Positions 43,239 to 51,292 of a DNA stretch of 63,180 nucleotides are shown in pieces; position 1 is the first letter of the stretch; each line of letters starts with the position of its first letter. The DNA comes from GCA-002784865 sp035646815 (lineage in GTDB: Bacteria > Patescibacteriota > Microgenomatia > Levybacterales > UBA12049). A model generated the notes under the pieces. The model had not been told where the DNA came from. It saw only the letters and a list, made by a program, of their open reading frames with translations, and did not search any database. The stretch spans positions 1-63,180 of the forward strand of contig DASRON010000014.1 of NCBI GenBank assembly GCA_035646815.1, given 5' to 3'. The translations under genes were made by a program, and so were the position numbers.

Positions 43239-43267
43239 TTGCAGATAGAGCTTATTTTTGTTATAAT
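43239..43267 (+). promoter_or_regulatory. Promoter upstream of infA
   Basis: TTGCAG at 43239-43244, a 17-base spacer and TATAAT at 43262-43267. The leader would be about 115 bases. A second candidate, TTGTTG, 18 bases, TATAAG, ends nine bases before the ATG. Confidence 0.6.
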
Positions 43268-43388
43268 TACATTTGAAATTTCTATTTTAGGGTTTCTAGT
43301 AAAAAGTCCAATTCAAAATGCAAAAGTGCATAAAAATAGGATGTTTATTTTGTTGTTAGGAATAGTCTAAGATTATAAGAATTTTATT

Positions 43389-43607
43389 ATGGTTCATCAA
43401 GGATCTTTTGAAGTAGAAGGCGTAGTAGAAGAATCATTACCTAATACACTTTTTAGAGTAAAACTTGATAGTGGAGATTTAATTCTCTGTCACTTATCTG
43501 GGAAGATGAGGATGCATTTTATAAAAATTCTTCCTGGGGATAAGGTAAAACTTGAGATGACACCCTATGACAAGGCTAAAGGAAGAATTATATATAGATC
43601 AAAATGA
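43389..43607 (+). CDS. infA: Translation initiation factor IF-1
   Basis: A 72-residue OB-fold factor. It has the family segments FEVEGVVEESLPNTLFRVKL, LCHLSGKMRMHFIKILPGD and GRIIYRSK. It blocks the A-site during initiation. Its TGA stop overlaps the ATG of rpmJ. Confidence 0.96.
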   Translation: MVHQGSFEVEGVVEESLPNTLFRVKLDSGDLILCHLSGKMRMHFIKILPGDKVKLEMTPYDKAKGRIIYRSK

Positions 43608-43717
43608 AAGTACAAGCAAGCGTAAAACCAAGATGCATAAAATGTAAAATTATTAAGCGTAAAGGCGTGATTAGAGTTGTTTGTGAAAATCCGAGACATA
43701 AGCAAAGGCAAGGATAA
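43604..43717 (+). CDS. rpmJ: 50S ribosomal protein L36
   Basis: A 37-residue L36 in the infA-rpsM gap. It starts MKVQASVKPRCIKCKIIKRK and ends PRHKQRQG, with the zinc-ribbon set CIKC, Cys and His. It is the usual gene in this place. The ATG overlaps the infA stop. Confidence 0.95.
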   Translation: MKVQASVKPRCIKCKIIKRKGVIRVVCENPRHKQRQG

Positions 43718-43720
43718 TAT

Positions 43721-44140
43721 ATGAGAATTTCAGGAATAAATTTACCAGATGAAAAAAGAGTAGATATTGGCCTTAGTTACCTTTATGGTATAGGAAGAAA
43801 AAATGTAGTAGAAGTTTTAAAAAAAGCAGAAGTTGAAGCTTCGAAGCGAATAAAAACTTTAACAGAAGATGAGCAAAAAAGAATTCAAAAAGTACTAGAG
43901 ACATATAAATTAGAAGGAGATTTAAGAGTAGAAATATTAAACAACATTAAAAGATTAAAAGAATTAGGATCGTATAAAGGTGTAAGGCATGGTAAAAATT
44001 TACCTGTAAGAGGACAAAGAACTAGATCAAACGCAAGAACAAAAAGAGGGAAAAGGGTAACAATAGGTGCAATTAAGAAAGACTTGGCAGTAAAAATGGA
44101 AACATCTACTGCCGTAAAAGCAAAAACCGGAGGTAAATAA
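43721..44140 (+). CDS. rpsM: 30S ribosomal protein S13
   Basis: A 139-residue S13 at the subunit head bridge. Motifs are RISGINLPDEKRVDIGLSYL, GIGRKN and HGKNLPVRGQRTRSNARTKR. It has a short basic C-terminal extension. Confidence 0.96.
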   Translation: MRISGINLPDEKRVDIGLSYLYGIGRKNVVEVLKKAEVEASKRIKTLTEDEQKRIQKVLETYKLEGDLRVEILNNIKRLKELGSYKGVRHGKNLPVRGQRTRSNARTKRGKRVTIGAIKKDLAVKMETSTAVKAKTGGK

Positions 44141-44142
44141 AG

Positions 44143-44544
44143 ATGGCAAAAAAGATAGTAAAAACAGCAAAGACAAAGAAAAAATCAAATCTTATAGTTT
44201 CTGAACAGGGAAAAGTTTTCGTATCGGCAACTTTTAATAATACTTTAGTTACATTCACAAATGATAAAGGAGATACTGTTTCTTGGGGTTCAGCAGGATC
44301 AAGTGGTTTTAAAGGAACAAGAAAATCAACTCCTTTTGCTGCAACCACAGCAGTGGAAATAGCAGGTAAGAAAGCGATTGAGAAAGGATTAAAAACAGTT
44401 GAAGTATATGTTAAAGGTCCGGGTTCAGGAAGAGATGCATCTTTAAGAGCAATTAAGGCATCAGGTCTTTCAATTTCTTTAATTGCAGATATTACGCCAA
44501 TTCCTCACAACGGACCAAGGGCAAAGAAAAAAAGAAGAGTTTAA
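44143..44544 (+). CDS. rpsK: 30S ribosomal protein S11
   Basis: A 133-residue S11 of the 30S platform. Typical segments are FNNTLVTFTNDKGDTVSW, GSSGFKGTRKSTPFAA, GPGSGRDASLRAI and DITPIPHNGPRAKKKRRV. Confidence 0.97.
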   Translation: MAKKIVKTAKTKKKSNLIVSEQGKVFVSATFNNTLVTFTNDKGDTVSWGSAGSSGFKGTRKSTPFAATTAVEIAGKKAIEKGLKTVEVYVKGPGSGRDASLRAIKASGLSISLIADITPIPHNGPRAKKKRRV

Positions 44545-44549
44545 AAATT

Positions 44550-45155
44550 ATGGCAAGATATACAGGACCAAAACATAGATTAGCAAGAAAAGTAGGAGTA
44601 AATATCTTAGATAAAAGTTCGGCAAGTTTGCAAAGGAGATTAAATATTACTCCTGGAGTGCATGGTAAAAAAAGAAAGAGAAGATTATCTGAATATGGTC
44701 TTCAAATGAAAGAAAAGCAAAAGGCAAAGATTATGTATGGACTTATGGAGAGACAGTTAAAAAACCTAGTAAAAAAAGTGCAAACAAAAAGGGGAGATAC
44801 GGGAGAAATGATATTTTCTCTTCTTGAGACAAGGCTTGATAACTTAGTTTATAGATTGGGTTTTGCTAAGACAAGATTTAACGCAAGACAGTTTACTTCA
44901 CATGGACATATCTTAGTAAATGGAAAAAAAGTTAATATCCCATCATATCAGGTAAGAGTTGATGATGAGATAAGTGTTTCCGATAAAATAAAAGATAATC
45001 CGCAGCTTATAACAGCTTCTGAAGAAAAAGAAGGAAACATTATGCCTTTTCTTAAAAGAAATAAATTATCAGGGAAGCTTATTAGGACACCTAAAAAGGA
45101 TGATTTGGAATTACCGTTTAATATACAATTGATCATTGAATATTATTCAAGATAA
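44550..45155 (+). CDS. rpsD: 30S ribosomal protein S4
   Basis: A 201-residue S4. It has ARYTGPKHRLARKVGVNIL at the start, the S4 RNA-binding domain (LETRLDNLVYRLGFAKTRF; RQFTSHGHILVNGKKVNIP) and a standard end. It has no zinc cysteines. The rpoA promoter lies in its last codons. Confidence 0.96.
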   Translation: MARYTGPKHRLARKVGVNILDKSSASLQRRLNITPGVHGKKRKRRLSEYGLQMKEKQKAKIMYGLMERQLKNLVKKVQTKRGDTGEMIFSLLETRLDNLVYRLGFAKTRFNARQFTSHGHILVNGKKVNIPSYQVRVDDEISVSDKIKDNPQLITASEEKEGNIMPFLKRNKLSGKLIRTPKKDDLELPFNIQLIIEYYSR

Positions 45156-45164
45156 TGGTAAAAT
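45136..45164 (+). promoter_or_regulatory. Internal rpoA promoter
   Basis: TTGAAT (45136-45141), a 17-base spacer and TAAAAT (45159-45164), overlapping the end of rpsD. The ATG is eight bases downstream, so the transcript should be leaderless or nearly so. Confidence 0.55.
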
Positions 45165-45172
45165 AATACCTT

Positions 45173-46096
45173 ATGACGAATCCAACATTTAAAATTAAAG
45201 AAGAAAAACTAACAGACGATTTTGGAGAGTTTGTTATTGAGCCTCTAGAGCCAGGATATGGCCATACATTAGGAAATTCCTTAAGAAGAGTTCTTATGGT
45301 ATCAATTCCTGGAGCAGCTGTTACTTCTGTAAAAATAGCAGGTGTTAAGCATAAGTTTTCAACGGTTCCTGGCCTTAAGGAAAATGTTGTTGATCTTTTG
45401 ATAAACATAAAAAACTTAAGCTTTAGACTTCTTGACTCTAAAACTAGTAGTATAGTAAAACTTTCTGTAAAAGGAGCAAAAGAGATCACAGCAAAAGATT
45501 TTGATCTTCCAGAAGATGTAGAAATTGTAAATAAAGATGCATATGTTGGATCATTAACTGATAAAAAAGCAAAACTTGAGATAGAGCTTACAATAGAAAG
45601 AGGATATGGTTATACACTTTCTGAGGATAAAAAAATAAATACCTTAGGAGTTTTACCAACAGATGCAATATTCACCCCAGTTAAAAGAGTAAATTATGAA
45701 GTTTCTGCAACTCGTGTTGGAAGACAAACAAACCTTGATAAGTTAATTCTTAGTATTTGGACAAACGGAGTGATTAGTCCAAGAGAAGCATTAGAAGAAG
45801 CATCTAGAGTTCTTGCTTCATACTTTACTCACGTCTTTGAACCAAAGGAGGTAGTTTCTAAAGAGAGTGAAGATTCCGATAAGCCATATTCTGATGCTTT
45901 ACTTAAGATGACAATAGACGAGTTAGATCTTCCAACTAGAATTTACAATAGCTTAAGAAATGGAGACATTGAAACAATTGGACAATTAATAGAAGCTCCA
46001 AGAAAAGACCTTGCCACTATGAGGAATATGGGCGGGAAATCAATAGCAATAATTGAAGAGAAACTTAAAGAAAAAGATGTAACGTTACAAAATTAA
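45173..46096 (+). CDS. rpoA: RNA polymerase alpha subunit
   Basis: A 307-residue alpha subunit. The N-terminal dimer domain has EPGYGHTLGNSLRRVLM and the assembly residues of KRVNYEVSATRVGRQTN. The alpha-CTD is present (about residues 240-300, LPTRIYNSLRNGDIETIGQL), so UP-element and activator contacts are possible. Confidence 0.97.
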   Translation: MTNPTFKIKEEKLTDDFGEFVIEPLEPGYGHTLGNSLRRVLMVSIPGAAVTSVKIAGVKHKFSTVPGLKENVVDLLINIKNLSFRLLDSKTSSIVKLSVKGAKEITAKDFDLPEDVEIVNKDAYVGSLTDKKAKLEIELTIERGYGYTLSEDKKINTLGVLPTDAIFTPVKRVNYEVSATRVGRQTNLDKLILSIWTNGVISPREALEEASRVLASYFTHVFEPKEVVSKESEDSDKPYSDALLKMTIDELDLPTRIYNSLRNGDIETIGQLIEAPRKDLATMRNMGGKSIAIIEEKLKEKDVTLQN

Positions 46097-46223
46097 GTTT
46101 CCAATATCAGTTTTCAGTTATCAGATTTTGGTTAAGCAATTTTCAGCTTCTCAGTCAGAAAGATAAGACCGATAAGACTAGAATCTGAAAGCAAAAACCG
46201 AGAACCGATAGCTGATTTTTAAT
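46097..46223 (+). repeat. Non-coding segment with CAG-type imperfect repeats
   Basis: Between rpoA and rplQ, tracts such as ATCAGTTTTCAGTTATCAG near the start resemble, on the opposite strand, AATCAGCTATCGGTTCTCGG at the end. This makes a loose inverted repeat. No gene, promoter or stable hairpin is evident. It may be a worn repetitive element. Confidence 0.35.
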
Positions 46224-46694
46224 ATGAGAAAGAAAGTTTTTGGAAAACAATTAAAAAGAGATAAAGATGAAAGAAAAGCCTTGTTTAAAGGTCTTTTGTC
46301 GTCTTTAGTTTTAGAAGAAAGTATTAAAACCACAGAACAAAAGGCAAAAGCAATAAGAGCTGATGCTGATAAGCTTGTTACAAAAGCTAAAAAAGAGCCA
46401 CTTTTGGCAAAAAGACTTTTAGAAAAAAAGATAGATTATAGAGCAGTTAAAAAAATGATTTCAGAAATTGCTCCAAGATTTAACAATAGACAGGGTGGAT
46501 ATACTAGAATGATAAGACTTGGAAGAAGATTTGGAGATGATGCGACAATGGTTGTGCTTGAGTGGACAGAGAAACCTCTTCCTAAAGAGGCAAGACCAAA
46601 AGATAAGGAAGTTAAAAAAGTAACTCCAGTTAAAAAAGTGGTAAAAAAAATAGTTAAAGAAAAGAAAAAAGAATCAAAAAAGGAGGCTAAGTAA
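46224..46694 (+). CDS. rplQ: 50S ribosomal protein L17
   Basis: A 156-residue L17. The core has RDKDERKALFKGLLSSLVL and NRQGGYTRMIRLGRRFGDDA. After WTEKPL a Lys-rich tail of about 35 residues is added. rplM follows after two bases. Confidence 0.95.
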   Translation: MRKKVFGKQLKRDKDERKALFKGLLSSLVLEESIKTTEQKAKAIRADADKLVTKAKKEPLLAKRLLEKKIDYRAVKKMISEIAPRFNNRQGGYTRMIRLGRRFGDDATMVVLEWTEKPLPKEARPKDKEVKKVTPVKKVVKKIVKEKKKESKKEAK

Positions 46695-46696
46695 TA

Positions 46697-47125
46697 ATGA
46701 AAAAAAGCTCAACAGCAATAAAACAGTCTGACATTAAACAGGAATGGCACGTAGTAGATCTTAAGGGTAAGATATTAGGAAGAGTTGCAGTTGATATTGC
46801 AAAGCTATTAATGGGTAAGTCAAAACCTAATTATGTTAGAAATTTAGATTGTGGAGATTTTGTAGTTGCAATAAATGCAAAAGAAATAAAAGTTACTGGT
46901 AAAAAAGAAACTGACAAAAAATATTACAGACATTCTGGATATCCGGGTGGGTTTAAAGAAGAAACATTAAAGAAAGTAAGAGAAAGAAAACCTGAAGATA
47001 TAATTATTCATGCTGTTTCAGGAATGTTGCCACAAAACAGATTAAAAGATAAAATGTTAAAAAGGTTTCGTGTTTTTGCAGGTTCTGAGCATAGCTTTGA
47101 GGATAAGTTTAAAAATAAGGAGTAA
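46697..47125 (+). CDS. rplM: 50S ribosomal protein L13
   Basis: A 142-residue L13. Typical segments are WHVVDLKGKILGRVAVDIA, YRHSGYPGGFKEETL and AVSGMLPQNRLKDKMLKR. It forms the usual pair with rpsI. Confidence 0.96.
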   Translation: MKKSSTAIKQSDIKQEWHVVDLKGKILGRVAVDIAKLLMGKSKPNYVRNLDCGDFVVAINAKEIKVTGKKETDKKYYRHSGYPGGFKEETLKKVRERKPEDIIIHAVSGMLPQNRLKDKMLKRFRVFAGSEHSFEDKFKNKE

Positions 47126-47127
47126 TT

Positions 47128-47583
47128 ATGGTAGAAATGGATAAAGATAATAAAAAAGCCTATATCTTTGCAGTAGGAAGAAGAAAGTCTTCTGTTGCAA
47201 GAGTAAGAGTTTACCAAACCCTTAAAGAGGATGTCGTCATTGCAGGAGAAAAAGTAAAAAAGGGAGATTTTTTCGTAAATGATAAAAAAGTAGAGAACTA
47301 TTTTAGTGGACCTGTTTTTTCTGCAATTTACCTAGAGCCTTTAAGAGCAGTTAATGTATTAGGGAAATATTCAATTACTGTAAAGGTTGTTGGCGGAGGC
47401 CCAAAAGGTCAACTTGATGCTGTTGTTCACGGTGTCTCAAGAGCACTGTCTGTAATAGATGAAAAAAATAGAAATATTTTAAAGAAAAAGGGACTGCTTA
47501 CTCGTGATGCAAGAGTTAGACAGCGAAGAAATGTTGGAATGGGTGGTAAATCAAGACGCAAGAAGCAATCTCCGAAAAGATAA
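47128..47583 (+). CDS. rpsI: 30S ribosomal protein S9
   Basis: A 151-residue S9. It starts near FAVGRRKSSVARVRVY, and its C-terminal tail KKKGLLTRDARVRQRRNVGM through SPKR reaches the P-site tRNA. It ends the superoperon. The next genes run on the opposite strand and are broken. Confidence 0.96.
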   Translation: MVEMDKDNKKAYIFAVGRRKSSVARVRVYQTLKEDVVIAGEKVKKGDFFVNDKKVENYFSGPVFSAIYLEPLRAVNVLGKYSITVKVVGGGPKGQLDAVVHGVSRALSVIDEKNRNILKKKGLLTRDARVRQRRNVGMGGKSRRKKQSPKR

Positions 47584-47596
47584 CTCTATTCTTGTT

Positions 47597-48401
47597 TTAC
47601 TCTTTCTTAGAATTACCGCCAAATCTTCTCTCTGTTTTGGAAAAGTCTATTAAATTTTCTGCAACATCAACTAGTGTTACTTCAGGTAATGTTTTTCCAT
47701 AAAGCGATGTTCACTATATTCAATTCTTGGGCCAAAAGCAGATGTTCTTTGTACACCTCCAGGTCTTAAGGCTAAATCGATTTCATAAAGCCTTCCCCCT
47801 ATTGTCACTAAAAGTTTTAATTAAATCAAAGTCAACGTTAATATTCGGTGGAAGAAATCCTTTTCTTTTTACAATATCAATTCTTGATAATGCTCTTTCT
47901 ATTTCATCTCTTCTTCCATAATCTAAAGCAAGTTGCAAAACAGGGCCGTTGTTATTAAATGTTTTCTCTTCAGCTTCATCGATTAGATCTCTTAAATGTT
48001 GAAGATATCGATCTCTTCTACCTATCTGCATTATTCTAACTCCTTTTCCATGAAGCTCATCAAGTGATTTAAAAATTGTTTTAGTGGTAATATTAAATAT
48101 ATTTTCTTTTTCAGAATTTGACCTCTTCTCTCAATTGTCTGTTGAAAAATCTCAAAGAACTACATTAATGCCGTTTGAAAGAAGAAACCTAGTTAGTTTT
48201 GAAGCATTCTCTGTTACTTGTGCGTGTCCCAATTCCCTCAGCCCATCCAAACTCTTTCTCAGCTCTTCTATTGCCATCCATGGTTATTTCTACAGTAGTT
48301 CCTTTTAAGCTTTTTTTTACTGCTTTAAATTCTTTCCAAGTTCGTCTTTTTTTAAAAGAGGATAACTTCTCTTTAATTTCTCTAAGTCCAATTCTTTCCA
48401 A
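47597..48401 (-). pseudogene. uppS: Broken undecaprenyl-diphosphate-synthase-like gene
   Basis: Joining frames rebuilds a cis-prenyltransferase. It shows VEITMDGNRR (the catalytic-Asp motif), then after a frameshift GHAQVTENASKLTRFLLSNG, and INVVL-(TGA)-DFSTDN-(TGA)-EKRSNSEKE. It continues with GKGVRIMQIGRRDRY and, after a frameshift in a GGGGG run, LYEIDLALRPGGVQRTSAF. A last frameshift near 47690 leads to the family ending KTERRFGG. UppS makes the C55 lipid carrier for peptidoglycan. There are at least three frameshifts and two in-frame TGA codons, both where Trp is expected. It is probably inactive unless an intact copy or recoding exists. Confidence 0.75.
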
Positions 48402-48449
48402 TGCAAAATGTCTTTCTATAAAAAATAATGAGATTAATAAAAAAGTTAT

Positions 48450-48632
48450 TTATTTAGCGTTGGTCCGTGGGGTAAGTTTATAAGTTCTAAAAAGTTCTTT
48501 TCCTCGTTCTATTGCTCCAGCTCCTCTATGTTGTCCGAGATTATCAAAAAAAGGACCCTTTTCAAATAATTTCCGTGTAGTATCGATACTATCTTTAGTA
48601 GGAGTTTTAGTAATTTTTTTTTCTACAGACAT
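48450..48632 (-). CDS. Small ORF upstream of the broken uppS, 60 residues
   Basis: It begins MSVEKKITKTPTKDSIDTTR and is charged and soluble, without a recognised motif. A perfect TATAAT (48646-48641) lies eight bases before the ATG, so it is probably expressed. It may have been the first gene of an operon with the now broken uppS-like gene, or a fragment of a decayed gene. Confidence 0.4.
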   Translation of the reverse strand: MSVEKKITKTPTKDSIDTTRKLFEKGPFFDNLGQHRGAGAIERGKELFRTYKLTPRTNAK

Positions 48633-48704
48633 GAGGTTGAATTATAATAAAAAAATACCTTTTAATCAAGTCTCTTTTTTTATCTATCTTAAAAAGTTAT
48701 TTGA

Positions 48705-48710
48705 TATAAT
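48705..48710 (+). promoter_or_regulatory. Extended -10 of the TIM-barrel gene
   Basis: TGATATAAT, with the hexamer at 48705-48710, ten bases before the ATG at 48721. It supports that start over the open frame from 48631. Confidence 0.5.
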
Positions 48711-48720
48711 ATTTAAGTTA

Positions 48721-49530
48721 ATGAAATCCAGAAGCTTTAAATTAAGTTTATCTATTACAGATCTTCCTTTAAATGTAAGCGTAGAGTCGATGTTTAGGCT
48801 TGCAAGTGATCTCAAGCTGGATGGCGTAGAGATTTATCCTGGTTTAAAAACATTTCCACATATTAGTTTATTGTTAAAATTTATTAAAAAATATAAAATT
48901 CCTGTACTTACAATACATTATCCTATCTGGATTACTCAAATAGTAATATCTTTCAATAGTGCTTTTAAGCTTGCTAGAGAGTTAGATTCCTCGATTGTTA
49001 TACATCCATTAAGTGAGAACTTAAATTCTCATAAGCAAGCAAAATTTTTCAAAACAATCTCAGCTCTTGCGCAAAAAAATAAGATAAATATTTTTCTTGA
49101 AAATCTTCCAAAAAGAAGTACTCTTCCAATTTATAAATATTTTTCCAAAACAGATTCTTCCTTAAATAATCTTAGGCAGCTAAATACTTATGCAAAAAAA
49201 TATAATTTTGGATTAGTATTTGATACAGCACATTATCAATGTGATTCACCTTATTTGGATATTGATTTTTTAAATGTATTTAAGGATATAAAAAACATTC
49301 ATCTTAGCGATTTTACTTTAAGTAAACAACATTTAAACCTTGGTGAAGGAGTTTTAAACTTTAAAGGTTTATTAAATTTTTTAATAAAAAATAGATATCA
49401 AGGAATTGTCACGCTTGAATATTCGCCGCGATTGTTTGAAAAATCGAAAAGTTATCAAGAAGCAGTAAAGACAGGAATAGGAGTAATTCGTTTCTTCTCT
49501 AAACATGCCTTAAGAACGTCGGTTACATAG
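48721..49530 (+). CDS. Xylose-isomerase-like / AP-endonuclease-2 TIM-barrel protein
   Basis: I start at the ATG at 48721 (MKSRSFKLSLSITDLPLN), giving 269 residues. The protein shows the AP_endonuc_2 metal-ligand pattern: TIHYP, VIHPL, FLENLP, VFDTAHYQ, NIHLSDF and VTLEYSP. Such proteins are metal-dependent sugar isomerases/epimerases or endonuclease IV relatives. The length is close to endonuclease IV, but the motifs fit the broad sugar-phosphate isomerase group better. The substrate is unknown. Its end overlaps the 3' end of the broken kinase gene on the other strand by 76 bases. Confidence 0.8.
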   Translation: MKSRSFKLSLSITDLPLNVSVESMFRLASDLKLDGVEIYPGLKTFPHISLLLKFIKKYKIPVLTIHYPIWITQIVISFNSAFKLARELDSSIVIHPLSENLNSHKQAKFFKTISALAQKNKINIFLENLPKRSTLPIYKYFSKTDSSLNNLRQLNTYAKKYNFGLVFDTAHYQCDSPYLDIDFLNVFKDIKNIHLSDFTLSKQHLNLGEGVLNFKGLLNFLIKNRYQGIVTLEYSPRLFEKSKSYQEAVKTGIGVIRFFSKHALRTSVT

Positions 49531-50059
49531 GTGCTAACTTCCTCCTGGGATCTATCAGAGGTATCTATTGTAATTATTTTTGGGTTAGCTCTTCTCTTAA
49601 TTTCTTCTAGCGCTGAATCATATTCATTTTGAATATTAGTAAGATCTTCAACATTTTCATGCATATATTTCCATTTTGGTCGTAGCGAGCTAGATTTTCC
49701 AGACGATTCCGCTTGAATACGTCTTTCTATCCTGTCAACTGCTTCTTCGGGAGGGACAGTAAGAAAAAAAATTACATCTCTTACATCAGTTCTGGTTAGT
49801 TTTTGAAAAAAATCTATTCTCTTTTTCATTGGAAGCTTAGTAATTCTAGGAGAATAATAGATGGCATAAACAGAGGGGTCAATTAGGTAGTCTCGAGCTC
49901 CAAGTATCAACTCTGGATTTATGTTTTTGCTATATGTGGTTCAATTATTCTGCCTTGAATAATGACATCGATTGCATTTGCCAAAAGTGAAAGTCTTCTA
50001 CTCTGAGTCACATCACCTAGGTTATGAGCGGTATCTATAAATTTTAAAAAAATAATCAT
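49455..50059 (-). pseudogene. Broken nucleoside-monophosphate-kinase-like gene
   Basis: Two frames join at an AAAAA run near 49920. The first part reads FIDTAHNLGDVTQSRRLSLL to IIEPHIAK. The second reads NPELILGARDYLIDPSVYAI, then VIFFLTVPPEEAVDRIERRI and a helical end. The latter resembles thymidylate-kinase-type P-loop kinases, where a LDVPPEEALxR segment is typical. The N-terminal P-loop is missing, replaced by sequence running into tRNA-Pro. The gene is truncated and frameshifted, so it is probably dead. The kinase type is only a likely call. Confidence 0.55.
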
Positions 50060-50072
50060 AATAATTTTATTC

Positions 50073-50146
50073 TGGTCGGGGTGCGGAGAGTCGAACTCCA
50101 GTCACACGGCCCCCAGCCGCGCATTCTACCGTTAAACTACACCCCG
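50073..50146 (-). tRNA. tRNA-Pro (GGG)
   Basis: The minus strand folds as a complete cloverleaf. The acceptor stem is CGGGGTG/CACCCCG with discriminator A and an encoded CCA. The D-arm has GG in the loop. The anticodon stem CGCGG/CCGTG encloses CTGGGGG, giving anticodon GGG (proline). The T-arm has TTCGACT. C1-G72 is typical for tRNA-Pro. Confidence 0.93.
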
Positions 50147-50180
50147 CGAAAAAAATAAGAAATTGATCCAGAATGATCTA

Positions 50181-50208
50181 TTGTATTTTATCATAAGATT
50201 GGTAGAAT
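50181..50208 (+). promoter_or_regulatory. recA promoter (leaderless)
   Basis: TTGTAT (50181-50186), a 16-base spacer and TAGAAT (50203-50208) preceded by TGG. The ATG is six bases downstream. I saw no clear LexA box. Confidence 0.6.
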
Positions 50209-50214
50209 TGGGGC

Positions 50215-51285
50215 ATGGCAAAAGCATCTTCTAAGGCTAAAGCAAATGGACAAGTTCAAACTTCGCATAAGCTAGAAGCAGTAAAACTTGCAATGGAGCA
50301 AATTGAAAAACAGTACGGAAGAGGTGCTATTATGCGCTTTGGTGAAGAGGGTCGAAAGTTTGATATATCAGTTATTTCTACAGGTTGTCTTCCTTTAGAC
50401 TTGGCGCTTGGAGTAGGAGGAGTGCCAAGGGGAAGAATTGTTGAAATTTATGGTCCTGAAGCTTCTGGAAAGACCACACTTTGTTTATCGATTATTGCTC
50501 AAGCTCAAAAACATGGAGGTATAGTAGCTTTTATTGACGCAGAACATGCGCTTGATCCAATCTGGGCAGAACAGATTGGAGTAAAATTAGATGAGCTTCT
50601 TATATCTCAGCCTGATACTGGAGAGCAGGCGTTAGAAATTACGGAAAGCTTGGTAAGAAGCGGAGGAATAGACGTATTAGTAATAGATTCTGTTGCAGCT
50701 TTAGTGCCAAGAGCAGAAATTGAGGGAGAAATGGGAGATTCTATGATGGGGCTTCAGGCAAGACTTATGTCGCAGGCATTAAGAAAACTAACTGGTGTTA
50801 TTTCAAAGTCAAAAACAGTTGTTATTTTTACAAACCAACTAAGGCAAAAAATAGGAATAATGTTTGGAAATCCAGAAACAACCACTGGTGGTCTTGCTCT
50901 CAAATTCTATTCTTCTGTAAGAATGGATGTTCGAAAAATTGAAACTATTAAAGATGGTGATAAAGCTATTGGTTCAAGGCATAGAGTCAAAATTGTTAAG
51001 AACAAAGTATCTGCTCCTTTTAGATTTGCTGAATTTGATGTTGGTGCCGGAGGAATTTCTCGTGAAGGAGGAGTTATGGATGTTGGAGTTGATATGGAGA
51101 TAATTAGTAAATCTGGAGCATTTTACAGGTACGGAGATTTAATGCTTGGACAAGGGAAACAAGCTGCAATGATTTATTTAAAAGAAAATAATGATATTAG
51201 TAAAAAAATAGTTGATGAAATAATGAGTAAAACAAAAACTTCAGGAACTCCCGTTGAGGTTGGACTAGAGACAGGAAAAGAATAA
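50215..51285 (+). CDS. recA: Recombinase RecA
   Basis: A 356-residue RecA for homologous recombination and SOS signalling. It has the Walker A GPEASGKTT (about 79-87), AFIDAEHALDP, IDVLVIDSVAALVPRAEIEG and the L2 loop FGNPETTTGGLALKFY. The C-terminal acidic tail is short. recX follows after seven bases. Confidence 0.97.
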   Translation: MAKASSKAKANGQVQTSHKLEAVKLAMEQIEKQYGRGAIMRFGEEGRKFDISVISTGCLPLDLALGVGGVPRGRIVEIYGPEASGKTTLCLSIIAQAQKHGGIVAFIDAEHALDPIWAEQIGVKLDELLISQPDTGEQALEITESLVRSGGIDVLVIDSVAALVPRAEIEGEMGDSMMGLQARLMSQALRKLTGVISKSKTVVIFTNQLRQKIGIMFGNPETTTGGLALKFYSSVRMDVRKIETIKDGDKAIGSRHRVKIVKNKVSAPFRFAEFDVGAGGISREGGVMDVGVDMEIISKSGAFYRYGDLMLGQGKQAAMIYLKENNDISKKIVDEIMSKTKTSGTPVEVGLETGKE

Positions 51286-51292
51286 TTAGCAA

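Noticed and set aside
48121..48180. Genome-wide reassignment of TGA to Trp
   Set aside because: infA and the second adk-like gene end naturally at TGA, and ordinary genes use TGG for Trp. The TGA codons here are better explained by decay.
47727..48483. Several plus-strand ORFs (47727-47921, 48084-48308, 48199-48483)
   Set aside because: They are antisense to the broken uppS-like gene, whose family motifs are clear on the minus strand.
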